From Ichthyophis bannanicus (taxonomy: Eukaryota; Chordata; Amphibia; Gymnophiona; Ichthyophiidae), in contig CM066045.1 in assembly GCA_033557465.1 (NCBI GenBank), forward strand, positions 137,351,596-137,415,595: a stretch of 64,000 nt of DNA, written 5' to 3'. The notes under the pieces were generated by a model, which was not told the DNA's origin, made no database searches, and saw only the letters and a list, made by a program, of their open reading frames with translations. The translations under genes were made by a program, and so were the position numbers. The stretch's first letter is position 1. The number at the start of each line of letters is the position of its first letter. Of the stretch, positions 22,373 to 31,951 are shown one piece after another.

Positions 22373-22790
22373 GTGTCAGTGGCAGCGGTGGCATGGGAAA
22401 GGAAAATGAAAGTGAGCAGGAGATGTTGGACTAAGGGGGAAGAGAACAGAGAGAGACGTAAGAGGGGAAGGGAGTGGGAGATGCTGGGTGGGGGAAGGGG
22501 GATGATAGACACAGGGGAAGGGAAAAGACAGGGAGATTCTGTAAATGGGGGAGAGGTGAAAGGAAGGAAGGAAGGAAGGACGATGGGCTTGGGAGAAAAA
22601 AGGGAAGAGAGAGGGGAAATGTTGGCTGTGGGTGTGGGAAAGGAGAAGGGAGAGGGGACATGCTGCCCCCTGCATGTAGGAAAGAAAGGGAAAGAACAGA
22701 AGGGGTAACATCTGGATGCATAAAAGGCAGAAAAATAAATGAAAGAAAACCTGAAAAAAAAGATCAATGTCAGAGATGGTTGTAGGGAAA
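22373..22790. repeat. Purine-rich minisatellite-like tract
   Basis: G/A-rich on the plus strand with irregular units around GGGAGATGCTGGGTGGGGGA, including a (GGAA)n run near 22560-22580. The related tract at 28130-28780 uses the same phrases. Long open frames on both strands here are composition artefacts. Confidence 0.65.
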
Positions 22791-23052
22791 AGAGTGAAGA
22801 CAGGAGAGAAAAGAAACAACGAATGGACAGGAAGTCCTAGAAACCAATTTAAGAGAACAGACAGCAAAGCAGAAATAGAGACTGAGATTAACATGATTAG
22901 AAGAATGAAATCACCAGAGAGCAAAGGTAGAAAAAGTAATGTTGTTTTCAATTTAGTGACTGTAATGTGTCCGTTTCTGGAATTCACATATGCTGTCTTT
23001 ATACATTGCACAATGCATGGGAGAAATGCCATTGCTGTTTCTATTTCTCTTA

Positions 23053-23329
23053 ACAGAGAAGATCCTGAAGTTAGACAGCAAACAACAATTTTTGTTGGAG
23101 TCGCAGAAACAAAAGAAGGTGGGAAACACCCCTACCTCCTTGCTGTAGCCGCTCCTTTTTACTCACGTTTTAAAGTGAAAGAACCTTTATATAACTTATC
23201 TGAAGCTTTTCTAGGTTATATGCCTGCATTTTCGTCAGCGAGGAGGTGGGGGTGTTTCCCCATCTTCTTTTGTTTCTGCGGCTCCAACAAAAATTATTGT
23301 TTGCTGTCTAACTTCAGGACCTTCTCTGT
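23053..23329. repeat. 277-bp foldback/MITE with ~85-bp inverted arms and TA flanks
   Basis: Left arm 23053-23140 (ACAGAGAAGATCCTGAAGTT ...) and right arm about 23244-23329 are inverted copies with few mismatches, leaving about 100 bases of loop. TA dinucleotides flank both ends (23051-23052, 23330-23331), consistent with a Tc1/mariner-type target. No transposase. Confidence 0.8.
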
Positions 23330-23331
23330 TA

Positions 23332-23776
23332 GGATATTTATTCTGGTCTCTGATTTGATGGGACGCTTGAAGAGTTTCTATTTCTCTGGCATTGCAGTGC
23401 AACCAGGGTCTGTCTGTCTTGAGTTTTACTTTAATTTTCAGTTTGTTTTGTCTACAAGTTTATTCTATACTTGGTGAAGGTTTATCTTTGTTTAGCATGT
23501 ATGCGTCTGACTGAAACCAGATATTATTGTTAGCACTAAATGGGGTCTGTGTTGGGAACTGTAGTAATAGGGTGTGCCAGTTTTGGAGATGTCCTAATTT
23601 TAAGAAGCACGAGTGAAAAAATGGTACAATTTCATGTGGCAAATCAACAACTAGCTTTAAATTTTATGTAATATGTTATTTACCTGCCTTACGCAAATTA
23701 TGCAGAAATACCCAAATAACTGTTGGAAATAGGACCTTTGTCACAGTGCAGATAGCTTACAGCAGCTCTAAGGTTC
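23332..23776. other. No recognisable gene
   Basis: AT-rich sequence without motif or repeat match that I can see. Confidence 0.4.
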
Positions 23777-23849
23777 ATGAGAATATGGTTTCCCAAGCAT
23801 AATCTGAAAGTAAAGAATCTGAAAAGCTTAAGAATGATTTTAGAATTCT

Positions 23850-24410
23850 GTGTTGGGGTTTACATGGTGAACTGGTTCAATATAAAAATAAATAGCAATT
23901 TGTCACGAGGTCCCAGGGATCTCCTTTTCCAGCTGCAACTGTTGAAAGAACAGTGTGAAAAGGTAAGGAAGATGGTCATGCCTACATTGAGAAGGTTAGC
24001 TTGATATGGCTACAAGCTATGTTGTGCAGTGAAGAGGAACAGGAGAGGAGATGCAGTGGCAAAGATATTAAAGATCAGATGTGAAAGAGATGAGAAGATT
24101 CAGCTTGGAGTCCCAGGAAAACACCATCCATCAACAGTGAGACAACTACACTCGCCCAAATACTTGACTGGAGCTCCAGAGTCTCTGAGCCTCCTCTTAC
24201 CTGTATCATGACAACAGCAGAGATCAAGGCATTTCTGAGCAAGCCCATGGTGGTTCCAGACTGGCCATCACACACCCAGTCCATAGAAAGATGTGTGAAA
24301 ATGGCAACTGAGGCTGCTGGTCATGTGTACAATCAGGAGAGGAGGGAACATTATATTAGGGGTCAGATGGTAAGCAGGGAGCTCATGAGCCGAAACAGAA
24401 GCAAATAAGA
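23850..24410 (+). pseudogene. Fragment of an uncharacterised animal protein family (C-terminal part)
   Basis: Three frames in succession look like one decayed coding region. First SRGPRDLLFQLQLLKEQCEK (about 23915-23975), then RRGDAVAKILKIRCERDEK (about 24040-24095), then EIKAFLSKPMVVPDWPSHTQ followed by SIERCVKMATEAAGHVYNQE and RREHYIRGQMVSRELMSRN (24214-24405). From memory, the HTQ-x-IERCVK-x-x-TEA and YIRGQ-x-x-SRELM blocks match a recurrent uncharacterised protein seen in many invertebrate genomes, often repeated and probably mobile. I know no function. Stops and two frameshifts make it a pseudogene. Family identity is from recall and needs a search. Confidence 0.4.
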
Positions 24411-24724
24411 TATGGCTTCTTTGCTGGATTTTATTAAATAACATTAAATTAACTGCATGAATGACATTTTAAAGACAATTATGTGGCTACTGGTGGTGTT
24501 CAGACTAGTTGTACGTTCAAATAAATATTACTTAATTTCCACATATTTCAACTGTGATTCAATGTAGGTAAGACTCACTTTAAGCAGTTTCTGAAGATAA
24601 CTTTAGATTCAGCATGCAAAACTGCATAATTTGGTCACTAGTAGTTTGCAAAGTTTGGAAAAATAAAAATCTACCCCTAAAATTGACACACTCTACTGTA
24701 GTAATCCAGCTTGTTCAGTTTTCA
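24411..24724. other. No recognisable gene
   Basis: AT-rich, no motif recognised. Confidence 0.4.
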
Positions 24725-24942
24725 CAATAGCAACAGGATAAAATCAAAATAAGCATAAATATCTCTTATAATCAAACAAATAGGGTGACCTACACAGAGC
24801 AGTGGATAAACCCCTAAATAAAGGCATGGGGAGAGGTGACCTGCACGGAGCGGCAAGTGCACCTACTCTTGTCGCCTTGCTGGGCAGACTAGATGGACCA
24901 TACTGGTCTTTATCTGCCGTCATATACTATGTTACTATGTGA
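24725..24942 (+). mobile_element. CR1 LINE, family 2, 3' UTR
   Basis: Short 5'-truncated copy starting AGCAACAGGATAAAATCAAA and ending TATCTGCCGTCATATACTAT and GTTACTATG. No coding sequence. Confidence 0.8.
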
Positions 24943-25204
24943 TATTGATGTTATCTGGATCACTGCAGTATTTACAGTACTGCCCTTTCCTAGGTAAGTC
25001 GTCCTTGGTGCTGTTATAAAATGATTCATTGGTTCTATCCTGAGCAACCTTTGTTGGTTTGCATTATTTCACAATAGGCTTGGTAGTGGAGGAAGATTAT
25101 GTTGCTTTTACTGAGAGAAAACCAAAATCAGACTTATTTTTATTTTTTTTTTAGAGCAAATTCTACAGGGGAAATGTTAGTTATGCTCTGGTGGGAGGGA
25201 TTGA

Positions 25205-25640
25205 AAAATTTTAGGGGTCGATATTCAACAGTAGTGGCCAACCCAAGTTGAGCAGCTGGCCGTCGCTGTTTTAAATTAGATCCAGATATTCAATACAGGG
25301 TCATATCCAGCAATCAGCATTGAATATTGGGTATGCCCAGATAGTACTTTAGCTAACCAGGTGCTACAAATATTAAACCACTGCTCGGTTAGCTAAAGCA
25401 GCTAAAGTTAGGCAACCTTTTTTGTGCCTAACCTTAGCCAGTTTATGTTAACCGGTCAATGGCAATATTCAGCCGCTGGCCGGTTAACTCGACCGCCGCC
25501 CCGGAATGCCGCAGTGCTGTGCAGTTAGTGTCAGAACATGCAGCAGTGTTAGGAAGGGATATTTAGTGACCCCCCAACAGCTATGTGCTGCTGAATTTAC
25601 CTCTCATCAGATTAATCCTTTTAAATATGCCCCCTTATAT
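25205..25640. repeat. MITE-like repeat with repeated 'ATATTCA' motifs
   Basis: Begins near GGGGTCGATATTCAACAGTA and contains internal near-palindromes (TTAGCTAACC / GGTTAGCTAA; TTAACCGGTC / GGCCGGTTAACT). Similar material at 18385-18500 and 56335-56690. Exact ends and target duplication not resolved. Confidence 0.5.
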
Positions 25641-25669
25641 TATAATAAAAATAAAGAAAGCTAAATATT

Positions 25670-26100
25670 GTTTTATTTTTATTTATTTATTTCAGTGTTT
25701 ATATACCGCCTTTGTACAAGGCCAGGCGGTTTACATTTAGCAAAGTGAGTAAACAAGACCGTTGTAGCAGATGTGCTCTTTACAATGAACAGGGGAAGGG
25801 GGAGTGGGTTTGCAGGTTAACTATGTATAGCATGCATGCTGCTGTGGGAATAGTGTCTGTGTGTTGGCAGGGGGTAATGGGCTAGTGAGGATCTGCTCCA
25901 TAGTATTCCAGGAATAGTTGTCTAGTTTTTTACGAATTCTCCCGTGGATTCAGTTCTTCATAGGTGGGGTGCTATAGCATTCCAGGTGGCCGCGGCATAT
26001 AGGGAGAAGGCTCTGTTGCATGTCCTTTGGCTTTTAATGATGTTGGTGACCAGTACTTCTAAATATCATTTTGTGGTGCTCTTTGCATTTGCAAAGAAAT
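25670..26100 (-). repeat. L2-tailed interspersed repeat, 3' UTR
   Basis: Reverse-oriented: starts with TTATTTTTATTTATTTATTT, then GTTTATATACCGCCTTTGTA and AGGCGGTTTACATTT, the complement of an L2-type end. The body (CTATAGCATTCCAGGTGGCC, GAGAAGGCTCTGTTGCATG) is similar in style to the repeat split at 43061-43353/47663-47870. Confidence 0.55.
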
Positions 26101-26606
26101 AGAACTTGCAGATGTTTTCAAATTTGTACCACAAATGCACCATGAGAAAATCCTTCCTCACTGGTCTTCTCTCTCACTCATCAAGGTGGTAAATCTCACT
26201 CTTTTTCATGGGCTACTCTTGGTTTCTCTGTCTTAAGAGTTAAAATCACAACAGATTTGCAGGTTATGACTAGGGTTGCCAACTGGCTGTTTTTTATATG
26301 ACCAGGCCGGCTGCCAGTAGAGCTGTAAAACCGGCCCTGGAAAAACCGGTTTTGGCAACGAGGGACAGCTCAGGGGCAGCTCCGGAAGATTAGCAATGGC
26401 AGCACTAGCTCTGCCCTGCAATCCAGCATTTCTGCTTCCCCCTCTGGCTCTCTTTCAGCCCCTTCTCTCCCTCCCCAAAATCCCTGTCTGCTACCGCTGC
26501 CGCTTTTCCTTTTGTTGCTGTTAGTAGTGGTAGTGGCAGGGCCTGTGAACAGATGCTTCAAAAGACAAAAAAAAAAAGCATGGATTTGTGCATCATTCTA
26601 TTCTTA
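26101..26606. other. Unresolved repeat; pyrimidine-rich arm
   Basis: TAGGGTTGCCAACTGGCTG at 26270 resembles a hAT-type terminus. The stretch 26380-26590 (ending AAAAAAAAAAAGCATGG) is partly inverted at about 28030-28200 (CCATGCTTTTTTTTTTTC), as if the CR1 between them had been inserted into a foldback element. Confidence 0.4.
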
Positions 26607-27945
26607 TCAAATTTGCAGATGACACAAAACTATTTAAAGTTGTTAAAACCCAAGAGGATTGTGGAAAATTGCAAGAGGATCTTGATAAATTGGAAGAATG
26701 GGCATCAAAATGGCAGATGAAATTTAGGGGTATGTTTACTAAACTGCGGTAAATGTGAATAACGCGCGTTGTACGATGTTAATGATCGTTAGCATGCTAT
26801 AGCGCATTAACGATCGTAACCATCAGTCTGTGTAGTAACCATTGTACTACAGCTCTGTTTCTGTATTTGGGTGTCTGCGCACTGTCTTACGCTTGCACGC
26901 AGCAGCGCGCGTGCTGTAACGATCGTTGCTGCGCCGCGTGTAATAACGCACGCAACTGCGCGTTATCGGTTACAATGTACCGCCCATGTCCTTTTTTGGC
27001 TTTCCTTCCACTAACGCGGCTCCTAACACGAATTGCACTAACGCAGTTTAGTAAACATACCCCTTAATGTGGACAAGTGCAAAGTTATGCACCTAGGGAA
27101 GAACAACCCAAACTATGGTTACACGATGCAAGATTCCACATTAGGAACCACCACCCAGGAAAGAGATTTAGGCGTCATTGTGGATAACGTGTTAAAACCC
27201 TCCGCCCAGTGTGCAGCAGCGGACAAGAGAGCAAATTGAATGCTAGGTATCATAAGGAAAGGAATGGAAAATAAAACAAAGGATATTATAATGCCTCTGT
27301 ATCGTTCCATGGTGAGACCGCACCTTGAATATTGTGTGCAATTCTGGTCGCCGTATCTTAAAAAGGATATAGTGTTATTAGAAAAGGTTCAGAGAAGAGC
27401 CACCAAAATTGTAAAGGGGATGGAAGGATACCCCTATGAAGAAATGCTAAAAAGGTTAGGGCTCTTTAACCTGGAAAAGAGACGGCTGAGGGGAGATATG
27501 ATAGAAGTCTATAAATTAATGAATGGAGTGGAACGGGTAAACGTAGATCAATTGCTTATGTTATCAGAATATAGAAAGACTAGGGGTCATGCAATGAAGC
27601 TACAGGGTAAACTATTTAAGACTAATAAAAGAAAATATTTTTTCACTCAACGTGTAATCAAACTCTGGAATTTGTTACCGGAAGATGTAGTAAAGGCTGT
27701 TAGTGTAGCCGGGTTTAAAAAAGGTTTGGACAAGTTCCTGGAGGAAAGGTCCATAAACCATTATTAAGAAGGGACCCAGGATATCAATTCTTGACCCAAT
27801 AGAAGCAATGTGGAACCTGTGTCTTTTGGGGAAACTGCTAGGTACGTATGACCTAGATTGGCCACTGTTGGAAACAGGATACTGGGCTTGATGAACCTTG
27901 GCCTGACCCAGTATGGCATATCTTATGTTGTTACTTGTGCATAGC
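26607..27945 (+). mobile_element. CR1 LINE, family 1, carrying a Harbinger-like MITE
   Basis: 5'-truncated inside the RT domain (starts at TATCAAATTTGCAGATGACA, the FADDTK motif). It is interrupted after ATGAAATTTA by the 337-bp MITE and resumes at TTAATGTGGACAAGTGCAAA. The remaining coding frame (27240-27767) is open for 175 codons and ends [20 protein letters not shown]. The 3' UTR ends at 27930-27945. TTGTGCAT occurs on both sides (26586-26593 and 27946-27953), a possible target duplication. Compare the copy at 35371-40305. Confidence 0.85.
26727..27063. mobile_element. 337-bp Harbinger-like MITE
   Basis: Ends are GGGGTATGTTTACTAAACTG and its inverse (CAGTTTAGTAAACATACCCC with one difference). 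It is flanked by the 3-bp duplication TTA (26724-26726, 27064-27066), the hallmark of PIF/Harbinger-type insertion (TWA). Its left ~90 bp and right ~245 bp match the two ends of the 3565-bp copy A, so it is an internal-deletion derivative. No coding capacity. Confidence 0.85.
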
Positions 27946-28099
27946 CCAGCAGGTCCCCCCCCTCCCTTTGATGTTGCATCATGGGGCGGGACCGACCGGG
28001 CCGTGCACACAAATGGAATCATGCGCAGGCCCATGCTTTTTTTTTTTCTTTTTGTTGAAGCTTCAGTTCGCAAGCCCTGCTGTTGTTGCTGACTGTAAC

Positions 28100-28800
28100 T
28101 AAAGGAAAAGTGGCAGCTGTGCTAAGCAGGGACTCCGGGAAGGGAGAGAAGGGGCTGAAACAGGGCCAGAGGCGGGGAGAAGAGATAATGGACTGCCTGA
28201 AGAGGATGGGAGATGTAGGACTGTAAGCTAGGGGGAAAAAATGAGGAGAGGGAGATAGATGCAGGACTGAGAACTTTGACGAGGGTCAGGGGAGATGATG
28301 CTGGACTGTTGGAAGGGGCAGGAATTGGAAAGGAAAGTGAGATATGCAGGCTATTGGGGAGGGGGAAAGGAAGGGTAGGTGGGGATATGCTGGGTTGTGG
28401 AGGAGGGAAGGGAAAGGGGAGGAAGGAGATATGCTCTGCTAAGGGGAAGGGGGTGATGATGCTGGAAGTTAAGGGAAGAGGGGAGATGCTGAACTGTGGG
28501 GAATGAGAGAGGGAAGCTGCTATATTGTAGGTGGGAGAGGGGAGGGAGAAGGGAGAAGCTAAGCATTGTGAAACTATGTGGTAGAGGTTAGCATGGGGAG
28601 GTTAGCAAGGAGATGAGTGAGAGGTGGATGGAAAGCTGGGAAGGTGTTAAGGGGAGACATCAGAGACTGGGTGGGATAAGAGACAAAAGAGACTGGAGAA
28701 AATGACTGACAGGGAAGAAGATAGGAAGTGGGAGACAGAAAAAAGTATATGAGAACTGGGAAGGGAGTGAGTATAGAGTGTGTATGGAAGGAGCAGGGGC
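28100..28800. repeat. Purine-rich minisatellite-like tract
   Basis: Degenerate G/A-rich units such as GGGGATATGCTGGGTTGTGG and GGGGAGATGCTGAACTGTGG, with spacing of roughly 40-70 bp. Related to 22373-22790. Minus-strand open frames here are artefacts of composition. Confidence 0.6.
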
Positions 28801-28987
28801 GACCCAAGGGTGATGCGGAGCCATGTGTGGAAACTCATTGTGAGGCGTCATTTGCATATCCACTGGACTTCATTTGTATAAATATAATTTATTTTATTTT
28901 AAAATATATATATGTTGCTCATCTAAAATTTTATGTGGCTTTCAAAGGAGCCCTTCACAAGCTTTATTTTCTCCTGGCAATGACTTA

Positions 28988-29508
28988 GGGGCATGTTTAC
29001 TACTGTAAATATTAATGTGTGTTAAGTGTCACTGTGGCAATAGAAATAAATGGGTGTTCCTATATGTAATACACATTAACATTTGCCTCTTAATGAGTGT
29101 CTGAAAACAATTTGCATGGGCAATGAGGATAAAGAAAGACTACCAGATTTCTACATTATTATACTCCAGTGCCAACTGCCAGACACACTAGGAAATACTA
29201 TGGGGGGTCACTCTGCACTGCGTTTAGCATGGATATATGTCTAGTTTGGATGTATATCCTGCTAAATGCCTGGTGCCGATTCAGCTTCCAAAGCTCGTAC
29301 AGCAGAGATGTGCGGGGAGCTCTGGACAGGAGCGGGAGAGGGATGGCCATAGGGGGAGTCTGGGCAGAGTGGAGGTGGGACCCTGACCCTAGACATACAG
29401 GGCCGGCCCAAGGGGGTGCGTGGCCATGTGCGGAGACTCATTGTGGGGCCTCATTTGCATAAATATTTGCATAATGCTAACATGGGCTAACTTTAGGAAA
29501 TATGCCTC
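28988..29508. repeat. Harbinger-type MITE end pair and nested duplication
   Basis: Left end GGGGCATGTTTACTACTG follows TTA (28985-28987). Right end TTTAGGAAATATGCCTC is followed by TTA (29509-29511). Inside, CATTTGCCTC at about 29083-29092 is followed by TTAATGAGTGTCTG and a ~100-bp stretch that is repeated after the right end. The simplest reading is a small MITE plus its flank duplicated in tandem. A CAGGGCCGGCCCAAGG motif at 29397 hints at a hAT-type end. Confidence 0.5.
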
Positions 29509-29511
29509 TTA

Positions 29512-29999
29512 ATGAGTGTCTGGATAAAGAAAGACTACCAGATTTCTACATTACTATACTCCATTGCCAACCACCAGGGACATTAGGAAGTACTACAGAC
29601 ACTGCCCCTAACAGCACTACCAAGACTCACAAAGCACCAAACCCTGCCTATCAAAAGGCAACAATGCAAATATTAAACCAATACATCTCAGAGGATACCA
29701 ATACAGCTCCTACTGTGGAAAGAGAACAAGTGGCACTGTCAAAGAGAAACTACATAAACAGAATACCTCAGCTCGGTTACACATGCAAAACAAACTGTCA
29801 CCAAACAAAGAACAAGGGATCACAGTTTAGAAATAGAAAGACAATAATTAAATTGGGAACTCCAAAAGCCAAGCTTTGAATGTACAACACTGGAGAAATA
29901 AAACTATAAATTAATTTCCTCTTGTACTAAACAAAAACGCGAAGATGTTAGCGATATATATTTCCCAGAGCTGACATAATAATTTGTAGAAAGTTACCC
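29512..29999. other. Unidentified; 125-codon open frame
   Basis: Open frame 29502-29879 (+) begins in the duplicated repeat flank and continues through a Lys/Asn/Gln/Thr-rich sequence with no motif I recognise. It precedes an L2-type tail, so it may be non-coding or decayed LINE sequence. I do not call a gene. Confidence 0.35.
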
Positions 30000-30150
30000 C
30001 AGTTATGTCCAAGTTATAGTTCCTGTTTATTGTAAATACAATGCAGCCCCGACTGCATTGTAAAAGGTTCAGTTAAATGTACACCGCACTGATAATGAAT
30101 AGCGTGGTATAGAAGAGACGTTAATTAAATAAATAAATATTCCAGTTAAT
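30000..30150 (+). repeat. L2-type 3' tail
   Basis: AATGTACACCGCACTGATAA then GTGGTATAGAAGAGACG and AAATAAATAAATA. Same end structure as at 42780-42925. Confidence 0.6.
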
Positions 30151-30479
30151 AAATTCAAAATAAAAAAGTATCTTTCTACTTTTTGTTTGAGCATTTTATT
30201 TTTCATTTGCAATTGATCCAGTCACTTTTTTTCTGGTTTCTTTGTGTCTTCTGCTAGCTGTCCATTTGTCCTTTCTTTTCTAGATTTTTTCCATTCTTTC
30301 TCTAAATCTGCTTTAACATATTGATCTTTCCCATTTTGCTCTTTCCTCCATTTCTTTCTTTATTCCTTTATCATCCATTCAGATTTCACCCTTCCATCTT
30401 CAATCTCCACTTACTCTCCCAATACCCGGCCAATTGTAGATTTTTCTTCCCTCTCACACAAAATATCTTTTCCCCTCTC

Positions 30480-30715
30480 CATCCTCATTCCCCTAGTGCC
30501 ATCCCCTTCTAGTCCTCCCCCAGCATCAGCTCTCTTCTAGTTCCAGCCCCACACAGCATCCGCTTCCTTCTTCCATCCCCCCGCATCAGCCCATTTCCAG
30601 TCCTAGCCCCCCCATCATCTCAGTTCCAGTCCTAGCCCCTCCATCAGCCATTTCTAGTCCTATTCCAGCCCCTCATCAGCCCATCAGTCCTCTTCCATCC
30701 TTCCCTTCACTCCTT
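30480..30715. repeat. Pyrimidine-rich minisatellite
   Basis: Degenerate ~30-40-bp units on CCAGTCCTAGCCCC and CATCAGCC, repeated about six times. Confidence 0.65.
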
Positions 30716-30799
30716 TTTTCCCGAGCAAAGGGAAGTCCTTATTCCAGTCTATTTTGGAAGATTTTTTCTTTCCGGGCCTTTTCGTGCCCTTTTCAACCA

Positions 30800-31126
30800 C
30801 TGGCCTCGAAGGTCTTCGACCTAGCAGGGGCCCTTTTTGCCCCAATGGCCTCCGGTTTTAAAAAATGTGACAGATGCTCCAAGAACATGTCGCTCACAGA
30901 CACCCATGACTGCTCTCTCCGGTGTCTGGGGGCCGACCATAACCCGGAGATCTGCTCTCTTTGTAAGAAAATGTCCACCAAGGCCCTGCTAAGTCGTAAG
31001 TAGAAGTCCGATGACATTTTCCATAAGGCATCAACGGAATCCCCGGGGGCATCCTAGGCCGTCCCCCTGCTTGCGGAATCCTCTGCATTGGCTCCACTTC
31101 CAAGGTGGCACTCCGACCAGGGGTTC
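30800..31126 (+). pseudogene. DIRS gag N-terminal fragment
   Basis: Frame from ATG 30845 to TAG 31001 encodes 52 residues that match the start of the DIRS gag at 11722: MASGFKKCDRC, then MSLTDTHDCSLRCLG, then ICSLCKKMS. The spaced CxxC pairs are conserved between the two copies, which supports a zinc-binding role. The frame continues as recognisable gag-like text (SDDIFHKASTESPGAS) to about 31060. CR1 ORF1 sequence begins by about 31127. With the DIRS piece at 40310-41790 in the same orientation, this may be the left part of one DIRS copy opened by the CR1. Confidence 0.65.
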
Positions 31127-31951
31127 ACTGAAGTGGTGCAAGGAGCTCTTTGCTCTCAGGGAACGAGTCCATTCTCTAGAGGCTAGAGTAGCAGACTTGG
31201 AAAACATAAGACAGGCAGAGAGGTACATAGATGAGACCTACAGGAATATAGTCCTGAAGTCCCACCTCCAGTCTGGCAGCATCCCTACTGCCATGGAGGA
31301 GAGAGGTCACGTGACAGGAGAGCATCACCCTGGTCTGGCAGGAAGTGATCCTGTAATTAGGTCCTGTCCTCCAGGTGATGTAAAACCCTCTCGCACCGAG
31401 GAAGTTTCTCCAGGGCCATGTGCCCATGAGGGAAGGGTTAGGGCAGCTGTTATTGTTGGTGGTTCGATAATTAGGCATGTAGATAGCTGGGTGGCTGGTG
31501 GACGTGAGGATCGCCTAGTAACGTGCCTGCCTGGTGCAAAGGTAGCGGACCTCACGCGCCATCTAGATAAGGTTTTAGATAGTGCTGGGGAGGAGTCTGC
31601 TGTCTTGGTACATGTCAGTACCAATGACATAGGAAAAGGTGGTAGGGAGGTTCTGGAGGCTAAATTTAGGCTTTTAGGTAGGAAGTTGAAATCCAGAACT
31701 TCCAGGGTATTTTTCTCTGAAATGCTTCCCGTTCCATGCGCAGGACCCAAAAGGCAGGCAGAGCTCCAGAGTCTCAATGCGTGGATGAGACAATGGTACA
31801 GAGATGAGGGTTTTGGATTTGTTAGGAACTAGGGAACCTTCTGGGTAAAGGAGGAGGGGCTCTTCCGAAGGGATGGGCTTCACCTTAACCGGGATGGAAC
31901 CATGCTGCTGGCATTAACCTTTAAAAAGGAGGTAGAGCAGCTTTTAAACTA
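31127..31951 (+). pseudogene. CR1 ORF1 (coiled coil + SGNH esterase-like domain), one stop
   Basis: The N-terminal segment has heptad-like spacing (LRERVHSLEARVADLENIRQ). The C-terminal domain resembles the SGNH/GDSL hydrolase fold described in ORF1 of CR1-like LINEs: block I GGSIIRHVDSW, block III VHVSTNDIGKGG (the usual GTND is STND here) and block V LFRRDGLHLNRDG near 31860. A TAG at about 31830 (after GFGFVRN) splits the last block from the rest. Such proteins bind LINE RNA and may act on lipids, but their role is not settled. The start is uncertain because the CR1 is probably truncated here. Confidence 0.8.

Noticed and set aside
22201..23032. Long minus-strand Ser/Pro/Phe-rich open frames (188 and 218 codons) and plus-strand Gly/Lys/Glu-rich frames
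   Set aside because: They lie over a G/A-rich minisatellite; low-complexity DNA keeps several frames open at once on both strands, and no frame has a motif.
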